Shown here: positions 17,402 to 25,727 of the stretch, piece after piece
Layout: each line of letters begins with the position of its first letter
Numbering within the stretch: the stretch's first letter is position 1
NCBI GenBank assembly: GCA_035455745.1
Contig: DATIEP010000036.1
Location: 124,001 to 188,000 of the forward strand
Length of the DNA: 64,000 nt
Source of the DNA: JADGGM01 sp027307005
GTDB lineage: Bacteria > Gemmatimonadota > Gemmatimonadetes > Gemmatimonadales > Gemmatimonadaceae
Direction of reading: 5' to 3'
Translations under genes and position numbers: made by a program
The notes under the pieces: generated by a model
Told to the model about the DNA's origin: nothing
The model's input: the letters and a program-made list of their open reading frames with translations, nothing else
Databases searched by the model: none

Positions 17402-18156
17402 GACGGGAGCGCGTTCTGGCGCTGCTGCGCCAGGTCGCGTCCGGCGAAGTCGATGCCCAGGCCGCCCTCGGCGCGTTAGGCGCGCTCGAGCTGCCGTCCA
17501 CCGAATCGCTCGGCTTCGCCACCGTCGACCATCACCGCGCGCTCCGGCAGGGCTATCCGGAAGTCATCTTCGCGGCCGGCAAGACGACTCCACAAGTGCT
17601 CGCCATCGCCGAGCGCATCGCCGAGCGCGGCGAAGGCGTCCTGATCACGCGGCTCGTGCCCGAGATGCACGCCGCTGTGCTCGAGCGGTTCCCGTCCATC
17701 GACATCAATCCGCTCGGCCGGACGGCTTTCCTCGCGCCGAACGTGCCGGCCCCGGTCGGCCGCGGCACCATTCTCGTGATCACGGCAGGCACCAGCGATC
17801 TGCCCGTCGCCGAAGAAGCCGCCGTGACGGCGCGCTCGCTCGGCAACACGGTGGAGAGGCTCACCGACGTCGGAGTGGCCGGCCTGCATCGACTGCTGTC
17901 GGAGAGCCGTGCGCTCGAGGACGCGGCGGTGATCATCGTCGTGGCCGGCATGGACGGCGCTTTGCCCTCCGTGGTGGGCGGCTTGGTGTCGGTGCCGGTC
18001 ATCGCGGTACCGACGAGCATCGGCTACGGCGCCAGCTTCGGCGGCGTGGCCGCCCTGCTTTCCATGCTCAACAGTTGCGCCTCGGGCGTGACGGTCGTCA
18101 ACATCGATAACGGGTTCGGAGCGGCTTTCGCGGCATCGCGAATCACGCACGCCTAA
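17398..18156 (+). CDS. larB: LarB-type pyridinium-3,5-biscarboxylate mononucleotide synthase
   Basis: This protein belongs to the PurE-related LarB family. In lactobacilli LarB carboxylates nicotinate adenine dinucleotide in the first step of making the nickel-pincer nucleotide cofactor. The 252 residues have an N-terminal helical part, then the PurE-like core with PEVIFAAGKT, ITAGTSDLPVAEEA and the late PTSIGYGASFGG loop typical of the family. The GTG start overlaps dusB. larC and larE, which complete the cofactor, are not in this window, and no nickel enzyme is adjacent. The stop codon TAA is part of a GCCTAAC word. Confidence 0.9.
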   Translation: MRRERVLALLRQVASGEVDAQAALGALGALELPSTESLGFATVDHHRALRQGYPEVIFAAGKTTPQVLAIAERIAERGEGVLITRLVPEMHAAVLERFPSIDINPLGRTAFLAPNVPAPVGRGTILVITAGTSDLPVAEEAAVTARSLGNTVERLTDVGVAGLHRLLSESRALEDAAVIIVVAGMDGALPSVVGGLVSVPVIAVPTSIGYGASFGGVAALLSMLNSCASGVTVVNIDNGFGAAFAASRITHA

Positions 18157-18183
18157 CCCAACATCCTGTCGACATCGCCGAGT

Positions 18184-20013
18184 TTGTCCCCCGAGAGCCA
18201 CGTGCCTTCTCGCATCGGCGCGCTCGCACTCTCGGTCGCGCTGACCATCATCGCCACGAGCGTCGTGCGATCTCCGATCGCAGCGCTGCTGGCGTGTCTC
18301 ATCGCCGCGCTCGCCTGGCGCGCGGGTGGGCCGTACGCGATCGGCGTCGCGCTCGCATCCACCCCGATACTCGCCCACTTCGACCCATTCCTCGGCGCGA
18401 TGAGCGAGGACTCGCGGTGGATTCGCCTGGCGTTTCTGCTGGCGGCAGGCACGGCGACCGGACTCATCGCTCGCGCGTCGAGCCGCACCGGCACCGAGGA
18501 CGCCTGGCGCGATGGCGGCCCGGATCTGGCGCCGTCGTCGCGCACGCCGTCGGTCGAGCGTCTCATGCGCGACCATGCGTTGGGCCGCGCCGTCGAGCGC
18601 GATGCGATCGAGCGGCTGCTCGCCGATGCCCAACAATCGCTCGGCGCCGACGACGTGACGCTGTGGCTGCGCACGGACTCGGGCGCGGCGCGACCGGCGC
18701 TCACCATACCGGCCGGCGCCCAACGCGAGCGGCGGACCAATCCGCCGGCGCCGGCGCTGGTGGCGTGGTCCATGGAGCAGGGCATCGTCACCGCAAACCA
18801 GGACACCGAGGGGAGCGCGCTCATCGCGGCGCCGCTGGCCGGGTCGGAGGATGAGCAGGCCGGCGGGGTCCTCACGCTCTACGCGGCCAATCGCCACCGG
18901 CTGCCATCGACCGTCAGGCAGGAGCTGTCCGCGCACGCCGCCCGGTTAGGCGCATTGCTCGGCCTCCTGCGCGACGGTCGTGAGACGCGGCAGTACCGCG
19001 GCAAAGCCGAGCGCCTCGCCCGGGCCGCCGAGCGGGTGCAGAGCAGCCGCGACGTGGCCGGGTTAGGCCACGCCGTCTGCGACGCGGCGCTCGAGTTGTC
19101 CGGCGCCACGCGCGCGGCATTCGTCGTCTGGGACGAGCGCGAGGACGCGGGCACGGTGGCGAGCGTCTCGATGGGGCACGCGGTGCCGGTCGGCTTCGAG
19201 GTGACGCCGTCGTCGTTCATCGGCACGGCATGCCGCGAGCGCCAGCGGTTCACGGTGAGCGAGGTCGACGCCGCGTCGCAGTACGCGGTGTTCGGCGAAA
19301 CGGAGCCGCCGCGACGGCTGGGGTCGCTGGCGGTGGTGCCGCTGGTGCGCGACGGCCGCCCGTTAGGCGCGGTGGCCGTGGAAGGCGACGAAGCCGGTCA
19401 GGTCTCCGCCGTCGAGTCGTCGTTGCTGCTGCTGCTGTCGTCCGTGTCCGCGGCGGCGTTCGTGAACGTCCGGCATCTCGAGATTGCCACCGTCGAGTCG
19501 CGCACCGACCCGCTCACCAACCTGGCAAACCGCCGCGTGTTCGACGAGCGTCTTCGCCAACACCTGGCCGAGTGCGACCGCAACGGGCAGGTGCTGTCGC
19601 TGATACTCGCCGACCTCGATCACTTCAAGCAGATCAACGACACGTACGGACACACGGCCGGCGACCGTGTGTTGGCCGCGGTAGCGCTAGGCGCCAAGCG
19701 CGCGATCCGGGGCATCGACCTGTGCACGAGATACGGCGGTGAGGAGCTCGCGATCTTGCTGCCCCAGACGCCAATGGAGCGTGCGCGCGAGGTGGCCGAG
19801 CGCCTCCGCCGCACGTTCGAATCGACTCGTGTGGAGGTGGGCGGGCAGGTGATCGCCGTTACGGCGTCGTTTGGGGTGGCGAGCTTTCCGACGAGCACGG
19901 GTCGTCACGACTCGCTCTTCTCGGCCGCCGACCGGGCGCTGTACGAGGCCAAGACGGCCGGTAGAAACTGCGTGAGGTGCGCCCATGAAAGCAATTTCGT
20001 CATAAAAGCTTAG
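18184..20013 (+). CDS. Membrane-anchored diguanylate cyclase with GAF domains
   Basis: The protein (609 residues) likely makes cyclic di-GMP. About three hydrophobic helices occupy residues 8-95. One or two GAF-like sensor domains follow (about 130-265 and 285-430), and a GGDEF domain ends the protein. The active-site motif is GGEEL (518-522). The inhibitory I-site RGID (509-512) lies exactly five residues before it, so product feedback is expected. The chosen start is TTG 18184, with GTG 18202 an equal alternative. It follows larB by 27 bases. A HD-GYP protein and a PgpH-type protein elsewhere in the window act on related messengers. Confidence 0.9.
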   Translation: MSPESHVPSRIGALALSVALTIIATSVVRSPIAALLACLIAALAWRAGGPYAIGVALASTPILAHFDPFLGAMSEDSRWIRLAFLLAAGTATGLIARASSRTGTEDAWRDGGPDLAPSSRTPSVERLMRDHALGRAVERDAIERLLADAQQSLGADDVTLWLRTDSGAARPALTIPAGAQRERRTNPPAPALVAWSMEQGIVTANQDTEGSALIAAPLAGSEDEQAGGVLTLYAANRHRLPSTVRQELSAHAARLGALLGLLRDGRETRQYRGKAERLARAAERVQSSRDVAGLGHAVCDAALELSGATRAAFVVWDEREDAGTVASVSMGHAVPVGFEVTPSSFIGTACRERQRFTVSEVDAASQYAVFGETEPPRRLGSLAVVPLVRDGRPLGAVAVEGDEAGQVSAVESSLLLLLSSVSAAAFVNVRHLEIATVESRTDPLTNLANRRVFDERLRQHLAECDRNGQVLSLILADLDHFKQINDTYGHTAGDRVLAAVALGAKRAIRGIDLCTRYGGEELAILLPQTPMERAREVAERLRRTFESTRVEVGGQVIAVTASFGVASFPTSTGRHDSLFSAADRALYEAKTAGRNCVRCAHESNFVIKA

Positions 20014-20051
20014 TGGCGCATGATCGTGGCCGTGAAACGACCGGCGGCGCA

Positions 20052-20080
20052 TTGACCAGCTGGCCCAATTGATCTAGATT
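20052..20080 (+). promoter_or_regulatory. tmRNA promoter
   Basis: TTGACC (20052-20057) and TAGATT (20075-20080) are separated by 17 bases, and the tmRNA 5' end lies ten bases further. The boxes are the best consensus match in this part of the window. Confidence 0.65.
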
Positions 20081-20089
20081 TTGTGTCGA

Positions 20090-20442
20090 GGGGGCGACTG
20101 GCTTCGACGGGGTAGGTGAAGCGGTGGCCGCGTGCCCAGGTCCTCGAGCCCTGGTAAATCACTCGGGAAATTTCATAACTGCCAACAACAACTTGGCTCT
20201 GGCTGCGTAACTTCGGTTACTGCACCTGCCCGTTGGGAAGCTCGCCTGAGGCGGCTTGACGGGTAACGAAAATTCGGGCTAGCGCTCCGTTGCGTCTTCC
20301 GGCGGTGCGCGAAATCAAAGAAGACTCGTCCAGCAGTGGGCGGCCCATTGGCCAGCGGCTGGAGACATCAATCGATGGGCTACGCACGTAGACGCTGCTT
20401 CGGATCTTGTCTCGGACCGGGGTTCGAATCCCCGCGCCTCCA
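20090..20442 (+). ncRNA. ssrA: tmRNA (transfer-messenger RNA)
   Basis: tmRNA rescues stalled ribosomes and tags the unfinished proteins for proteolysis. The 5' end GGGGGCG pairs with CGCCTCC at the 3' end to form the acceptor stem. The D-like GCTTCGACGG follows at the 5' end, and the T-arm GGGGTTCGAATCCCC lies near the 3' end. The tag reading frame starts at GCC after ATAACT and reads ANNNLALAA, then TAA. The discriminator A at 20442 is followed by TGG, so the CCA end is added after transcription. The length is about 353 nt, as expected for an undivided tmRNA. smpB is not in the window. Confidence 0.96.
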
Positions 20443-20448
20443 TGGTGT

Positions 20449-20489
20449 CCAAAGGCCGGCTCGGCACTCGAGCCGGCCTTTGGCGTTTT
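20449..20489 (+). terminator. Rho-independent terminator after tmRNA
   Basis: A perfect 15-bp inverted repeat (arms 20449-20463 and 20469-20483) with the loop GCACT is followed by CG and four T residues. It ends the tmRNA transcript. Confidence 0.85.
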
Positions 20490-20508
20490 GTCCGCGTAGC
20501 TTTCGCTG

Positions 20509-21558
20509 ATGCCCCGTTCCCGCACACCACCCGAGCGCGCAGCCTCCGCCCCGCCGAGCGCGCACGATCCCGGTGCGGACGACGCGCGCGAGCGCGCATC
20601 CCGCCTCGACGCCCCCGGTCCCGAGCCGCTGCGCACGCCTAACGGATCGCTCATCCGATTCGGCACCGCGTCGTGGACGGACCCGACGCTCGTGCGTTCG
20701 GGCGTGTTCTACCCGAGCCAGGCGACGTCTGCCGAGGCGCGTCTCAAGTATTACGCATCGCAGTTCTCGATGGTCGAGGTCGACTCGCCGTATTACGCGC
20801 TGCCGTCGCGACAGACGGTGGAAGCCTGGGCGGACCGCACGCCGGAGACGTTTCGGTTCGACGTCAAGGCACACGCGCTCATGACCGGTCAACCCTCCGA
20901 GGTCGCACGACTCCCGGCGGAGATTCGCGAGGCGTTGCCCGCTCCGCTCGCCCAGAAGTCGCGCGTCTACGCGAAGGATTTGCCGCCCGAAGTGGCCGAC
21001 GCCGTGTGGGCGACGTTCATCGACGCGCTGCAGCCGCTCCGCGAGACGGATAAGTTAGGCGCGGTGCTGATGCAGTACCCGCGGTGGTTTCTCCCCGGGC
21101 ACGCGAGCCGCGACCAGATTCTCGATGCGCACCATCGCTTTGGCGACGTGCCGTTCAGCGTCGAGCTGCGCAACGCGCTCTGGTTCAACGCGCGGAACGC
21201 CGAGCACACGCTGCGGTTCTTCGAGGACCACGGCATCCCGTTCGTGATGGTCGACGAGCCACAGGGGCTCCAGAGCAGCGTGCCGCCGGTGGTCGCGGTG
21301 ACGGCGCCGCGTCTGGCGGTGATCCGGTTTCACGGGCGCCGCACCGAGACGTGGGAGCGGACGGGCGTGACGACGGCGGAGAAGTTTCGCTATCTGTACG
21401 ACGCGCGCGAGCTCGAGGCGTGGGCGCCGCGCGTCGGTGAGATCGCCGGGCGCGCGCGCGAGGTGCACGTGGTGATGAACAACTGCTACGCGAACTACGG
21501 GACGACGAACGCGATCGAGTTGGCGGCGATGGTGCGCCACATCTATGGCGCGGCGTGA
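20509..21558 (+). CDS. DUF72 (YecE-type) protein
   Basis: This 349-residue protein belongs to the DUF72/YecE family, a TIM-barrel fold of unknown function found in all domains of life. Family blocks are visible: FGTASWTDP near residue 46, VEVDSPYYALPS, FRFDVKAHALMT, FSVELRNALW, a VMVDEP and the end stretch VHVVMNNCYANYG. The first 40 residues are low-complexity and unconserved, so a later start is possible. It follows the tmRNA terminator. No integrase or tmRNA-end duplication suggests that it came with an island. Confidence 0.88.
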   Translation: MPRSRTPPERAASAPPSAHDPGADDARERASRLDAPGPEPLRTPNGSLIRFGTASWTDPTLVRSGVFYPSQATSAEARLKYYASQFSMVEVDSPYYALPSRQTVEAWADRTPETFRFDVKAHALMTGQPSEVARLPAEIREALPAPLAQKSRVYAKDLPPEVADAVWATFIDALQPLRETDKLGAVLMQYPRWFLPGHASRDQILDAHHRFGDVPFSVELRNALWFNARNAEHTLRFFEDHGIPFVMVDEPQGLQSSVPPVVAVTAPRLAVIRFHGRRTETWERTGVTTAEKFRYLYDARELEAWAPRVGEIAGRAREVHVVMNNCYANYGTTNAIELAAMVRHIYGAA

Positions 21559-21561
21559 GGA

Positions 21562-21585
21562 CGCCCTCCGTTAGGCGGATGGGCG
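21562..21585. terminator. Hairpin between convergent DUF72 and ppdK genes
   Basis: CGCCCTCCG pairs with CGGA-T-GGGCG (one bulged T) around the loop TTAGG, directly after the DUF72 stop and before the ppdK stop on the other strand. No T-run follows. It could act as a bidirectional terminator. The loop falls inside a GTTAGGC word. Confidence 0.4.
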
Positions 21586-21611
21586 GGACCTGGTGCGCTA
21601 CATGCGTGTGC

Positions 21612-24287
21612 CTACCCGGACGTGCTCGTCGCCAGCGCGGCCTGCGCGGCGGCCAGCCGCGCGATCGGCACGCGAAACGGTGAGCACGACACGTAGTTGA
21701 GTCCGACCTCCTGGCAGAACCGGATCGACGTCGGTTCGCCGCCGTGCTCGCCGCAGATCCCTGCCTTGAGTCCCGGCTTGGCGCGGCGTCCCTCGGTGAC
21801 GGCGAACCGGATCAACTTGCCCACGCCGACCGTGTCCAACACCTGGAACGGATCCTCCGGCAAAATGCCCTTGTCGACGTAGAACGGCAGGAAGCGTCCG
21901 GCATCGTCGCGGCTCAGGCCGAACGTGGTCTGCGTGAGATCGTTCGTGCCGAACGAGAAGAAGTCGGCCTTGGCGGCGATCTCGTCGGCGGTGAGCGCCG
22001 CGCGCGGCAGCTCGATCATCGTGCCGATGGTGTATGGCACGTCCTCGCCCATGGCGCCCAACACCTGCCGCGCGGCCTCTTCGAGAATGGCGCGCTGGTT
22101 CTCGAACTCTTTCACCGTCGAGACGAGCGGGATCATGATCTCCGGATGGACGTCGATGCCGCGCCGCTTGCTGCGCACCGCGGCCTCGAAGATGGCGCGG
22201 CCCTGCATCTCCGTGATCTCGGGATACGTGATGCCCAACCGGCAGCCGCGGTGGCCCAGCATCGGGTTCACCTCGCGCAGCGACTCGACGATGCGACCGA
22301 GCTCCTCGCGCCGCATGCCTAACGTATGGGAGAGGCGCTTGGCGTCTTCGCCGCCGTGCGGCAGGAACTCGTGCAGCGGCGGGTCGAGCAGGCGGATGGT
22401 GACCGGGAGGCCCGCCATCGCTTCGAAAATCCCGTCGAAATCCTGGCGCTGCATGGGCAGCAGCTTGGCCAGCGCGCGCCGGCGGCCGCCTTCATCGCGG
22501 GCGACGATCATCTCGCGCATTGCCACGATGCGGTCGCCCTCGAAGAACATGTGCTCGGTACGACACAGCCCGATCCCTTCGGCGCCGAAGCCGCGCGCGA
22601 TCCGCGCGTCCTGCGGCGTGTCGGCGTTGGCGCGCACGCGGAGGGTCCGCATCTCGTCGGCCCAGCCCAACAGGCGGGCGAACGACTGGTACATCGCCGA
22701 ATCGGCGCCGCGCATCGTGCCGGAGAGCACGCGTACCACGTCGCTGGGCACGGTGGGCAAATCCCCCGCGAACACGCGGCCGCTCGCGCCGTCGAGCGTG
22801 ACCCAATCGCCCTCGTCCACCGTTTTGCCGTCCACGGTGAAGCGGCGGTGCTCGAGATCGACGTGGATGTCCGTGCAGCCCACCACCGCACACTTGCCCA
22901 TGCCGCGCGCGACCACGGCCGCGTGGCTGGTCATGCCGCCGCGCGCCGTTAGTACGGCGCGAGCGGCCACGATTCCGTGGAAGTCCTCGGGCGTGGTTTC
23001 TTCGCGCACGAGGATCACGGGCTCACCCTGCGCGGCGCGTTGCTCGGCCACGTCGGGGTCGAACACTGCGCGCCCGCTTGCCGCGCCGGGGCTCGCCGGG
23101 AGACCGGTCGCGATCGGCTTCGCGTGCGCCGACGGATCGATGATCGGATGAAGCAACTGGTCGAGCTGCGACGGATCGACGCGCTGGACCGCCTCGCGCT
23201 TCTGAATCAGCCCTTCGCTCACCATCTCGTCGGCAATGCGCACGGCCGCCGCTGACGTGCGTTTGCCTGTGCGCGTCTGCAGCAAGTACAGTTTGCCGCG
23301 CTCGACGGTGAATTCGATGTCCTGCATGTCGTGGTAGTGCTGCTCGAGGCGCTTCTGCGTCGCCATGAGCTCTGTGTACGCATCGGGCAAGCGTTCGGCC
23401 ATCTGATCGATGTGCAGCGGGGTGCGAATGCCGGCCACGACGTCCTCGCCCTGCGCGTTCACGAGGAACTCGCCGAAAAACCGCTTCTCGCCCGTGGACG
23501 GATCGCGCGTGAATGCGACGCCGGTGCCCGAGTCGTCGCCCATGTTGCCGAACACCATCGCGACGACGTTGACGGCTGTGCCTAACGTTTCCGGAATGCC
23601 GTTGACCTTGCGGTAGTCCACGGCTTTCTTGAGCGTCCACGATTTCCAGACTGCCTCGATCGCGCCCCACAGCTGCACCTGCGGATCCATGGGGAACTCC
23701 GCGCCGAGTGTGCGCTGCACGAGCGACTTGTACTCTTCGACGAGATTGCGCAGCGAGTCTTCGCTCAGCTCGGCGTCGGTCTCCACGCCCTGGTCCTTGC
23801 GTTTGGCGGAGAGCAGCCGCTCGAACTCCTGCATCGGCACGCCCAATACGACGTCGCCGTACATCTGGATGAACCGGCGATACGAGTCGTAGGCGAAGCG
23901 CGCCTTGCCGCTCTCCCGCGCCAGGCCGACGACGGTGCGGTCGTTGAGGCCGAGGTTGAGGATGGTCTCCATCATGCCGGGCATCGAGATCGGCGCGCCG
24001 GAGCGCACCGACACGAGTAGCGGCGAGGCGGCATCGCCTAACCGGCGGCCCGCGGCCTGCTCGAGATGCTCGAGCTGCGAGGCAACCTCCTCCCGGAGAC
24101 CCGGTGGCTCGTGTGTGGTCTTCAGGTACGACACGCATGCGTCGCAGGCGATCGTGAATCCGGCCGGCACGGGGACGCCGAGGTTGGTCATCTCGGCGAG
24201 ATTGGCGCCCTTGCCGCCGAGCACCGCCTTCATGTCCTTGGTGCCGTCGGCTGTGCCGTTACCGAAGAAATAGACGAGCCTGGACAC
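21612..24287 (-). CDS. ppdK: Pyruvate, phosphate dikinase
   Basis: This enzyme interconverts pyruvate, ATP and phosphate with phosphoenolpyruvate, AMP and pyrophosphate, serving gluconeogenesis or PPi-based glycolysis. The 891 residues follow the family order: ATP-grasp domain (KAVLGGKGANLAEM near the start), swivelling phosphohistidine domain with GGMTSHAAV, and a C-terminal PEP-binding TIM barrel. The catalytic histidine is His455, identical in number to the Clostridium enzyme, and SFGTNDLTQTT and GICGEHGG lie in the barrel. A hairpin of 21 bases and a 57-base gap separate it from purF, so it may have its own transcript. Confidence 0.96.
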   Translation of the reverse strand: MSRLVYFFGNGTADGTKDMKAVLGGKGANLAEMTNLGVPVPAGFTIACDACVSYLKTTHEPPGLREEVASQLEHLEQAAGRRLGDAASPLLVSVRSGAPISMPGMMETILNLGLNDRTVVGLARESGKARFAYDSYRRFIQMYGDVVLGVPMQEFERLLSAKRKDQGVETDAELSEDSLRNLVEEYKSLVQRTLGAEFPMDPQVQLWGAIEAVWKSWTLKKAVDYRKVNGIPETLGTAVNVVAMVFGNMGDDSGTGVAFTRDPSTGEKRFFGEFLVNAQGEDVVAGIRTPLHIDQMAERLPDAYTELMATQKRLEQHYHDMQDIEFTVERGKLYLLQTRTGKRTSAAAVRIADEMVSEGLIQKREAVQRVDPSQLDQLLHPIIDPSAHAKPIATGLPASPGAASGRAVFDPDVAEQRAAQGEPVILVREETTPEDFHGIVAARAVLTARGGMTSHAAVVARGMGKCAVVGCTDIHVDLEHRRFTVDGKTVDEGDWVTLDGASGRVFAGDLPTVPSDVVRVLSGTMRGADSAMYQSFARLLGWADEMRTLRVRANADTPQDARIARGFGAEGIGLCRTEHMFFEGDRIVAMREMIVARDEGGRRRALAKLLPMQRQDFDGIFEAMAGLPVTIRLLDPPLHEFLPHGGEDAKRLSHTLGMRREELGRIVESLREVNPMLGHRGCRLGITYPEITEMQGRAIFEAAVRSKRRGIDVHPEIMIPLVSTVKEFENQRAILEEAARQVLGAMGEDVPYTIGTMIELPRAALTADEIAAKADFFSFGTNDLTQTTFGLSRDDAGRFLPFYVDKGILPEDPFQVLDTVGVGKLIRFAVTEGRRAKPGLKAGICGEHGGEPTSIRFCQEVGLNYVSCSPFRVPIARLAAAQAALATSTSG

Positions 24288-24317
24288 GACGATCGGGTCT
24301 CCGCGATGAATGTCGGA

Positions 24318-24338
24318 GGGCCGCCGGGCGGGCGGCCC
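24318..24338 (-). terminator. GC hairpin between purF and ppdK
   Basis: GGGCCGCC and GGCGGCCC form an 8-bp stem with a 5-base loop just after the purF stop. On the minus strand no T-run follows, so it may attenuate or protect the message rather than end it. Confidence 0.3.
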
Positions 24339-24344
24339 CAGTGC

Positions 24345-25724
24345 CTAACAACCGCAGCCGAAGCGCAGCTTGTCCGGATCGGTGGGCGGAGGCGTCGGAT
24401 AGTCGCCCGAGAAGCAGGCGTGGCAGAATCCCTCGGGGCCGCCCGGCACCGCGGCCAGCATCCCCTCGAGCGACAGGTAGCCGAGGGAGTCGACGTCGAT
24501 GTGCCGTGCGATGTCGTCCACGGACAGGTTGGCGGCGATCAACTCTTCGCGCGAGGGCGTGTCGATCCCGTAGTAGCACGGCCCGGTGACGGGCGGCGAC
24601 GCGATGCGCATGTGCACCTCGCGCGCGCCGGCGGCGCGGACGAGCGAGACGAGACCGCGCGTGGTGGTGCCGCGCACGATGGAGTCATCGATCATCACGA
24701 CCTTCTTGCCCTCGAGCACTTCGCGCACCGGGTTGTACTTGACCTTCACCTTGTGGCTGCGTCCGGCCTGCGACGGCTGGATGAAGGTGCGGCCGACGTA
24801 GTGATTGCGGATGAGCGCGAGCTCGAGGGGCAGTCCGGTCTCCTCGGCGTAGCCTAACGCAGCCGCGTTGGCGGAATCGGGGACGCCGAACACGAGGTCG
24901 GCGCCGGGGGCGGGGCATTCGCGGCCCAACTGTCTGCCTAACGCTCGGCGCGCCCGGTCCACGGACCCGCCATCGAAGATGCGGCTGTCGGGCCGGGCGA
25001 AGTACACGTACTCGAACACGCAGCGCCTGGATTCGCGCGGCGCCAGCGCCTGGCGGCAGCGCAGGCCGTCGGCATCCACGATCACGATCTCGCCCGGCTG
25101 CACGTCGCGCACGTGCGCGGCGCCGACGATGTCGAGCGCGCAGGTCTCGGAGGCGAAGACGACCGCGCCGCCTAACCGGCCGATGACCAACGGACGCCAG
25201 CCGCGCGGGTCGCGCGCGGCCATGAGCGTGTTCCCGCTGGCGACGACGAGCGAGAACGCCCCCTCCACGCCTTGCAACGCCTCGGCGAGCTGGTCGTCGG
25301 GCCGCTCGGCCTTCGACCGCGCCATGCGGTGCACCAGCACTTCGGAATCCATCGTCGAGCTGAAGATCGAACCCTCATCCTCGAGCTCGCGGCGCAGCTC
25401 GCTCGCGTTGACGATGTTGCCGTTGTGGGCGAGCGCGATGTATCCGCCACGAAAGCGCACCAGCACCGGTTGCGCATTGTCGATCGACGACGAGCCCGCC
25501 GTGCTGTACCGGGTGTGGCCGATGGCCAGCGTGCCGGCGAGCTCATCGAGCACGTTCAGTCCCTCGGACACCAGCCCCATCCGCCGCTTCGCGCGCGCGA
25601 CGCCGTCCGCATCGACGGCGACGATGCCCGCCGACTCCTGTCCGCGATGCTGCAGCGAATAGAGTCCCAGGTGCACGAGCCCTGCGGCGTCCTGGGCTCC
25701 GTGCACTCCGAATATTCCGCACAT
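24345..25724 (-). CDS. purF: Amidophosphoribosyltransferase
   Basis: This enzyme commits PRPP to purine synthesis by converting it with glutamine to phosphoribosylamine. The protein starts MCGIFGVHG, so the nucleophile Cys2 is exposed simply by Met removal and there is no propeptide. The PRPP-binding motif is in VVMIDDSIVRGTTTRG. Cysteines in RRCVFEY, GPCYYG and FCHACF match those binding a [4Fe-4S] cluster in the Bacillus-type enzyme. The 459 residues end in an unusual GCGC. The TAG stop is part of a GTTAGGC word. It lies 3 bases after purL. Confidence 0.95.
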   Translation of the reverse strand: MCGIFGVHGAQDAAGLVHLGLYSLQHRGQESAGIVAVDADGVARAKRRMGLVSEGLNVLDELAGTLAIGHTRYSTAGSSSIDNAQPVLVRFRGGYIALAHNGNIVNASELRRELEDEGSIFSSTMDSEVLVHRMARSKAERPDDQLAEALQGVEGAFSLVVASGNTLMAARDPRGWRPLVIGRLGGAVVFASETCALDIVGAAHVRDVQPGEIVIVDADGLRCRQALAPRESRRCVFEYVYFARPDSRIFDGGSVDRARRALGRQLGRECPAPGADLVFGVPDSANAAALGYAEETGLPLELALIRNHYVGRTFIQPSQAGRSHKVKVKYNPVREVLEGKKVVMIDDSIVRGTTTRGLVSLVRAAGAREVHMRIASPPVTGPCYYGIDTPSREELIAANLSVDDIARHIDVDSLGYLSLEGMLAAVPGGPEGFCHACFSGDYPTPPPTDPDKLRFGCGC

Positions 25725-25727
25725 GGA

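Noticed and set aside
17476..18936. A 486-codon open frame on the minus strand across larB and the GGDEF gene
   Set aside because: It is antisense to two well-supported genes, consists of Arg/Ala/Asp-rich sequence without recognisable domains, and is typical of frames opened by high GC.
20090..21558. Possible integrative island at the tmRNA 3' end
   Set aside because: tmRNA ends are common integration sites, but no integrase, no repeated tmRNA end and no atypical genes follow. DUF72 and ppdK are ordinary genes.
24288..24344. Riboswitch upstream of ppdK
   Set aside because: The gap has only 57 bases with a single GC hairpin and no known riboswitch features.
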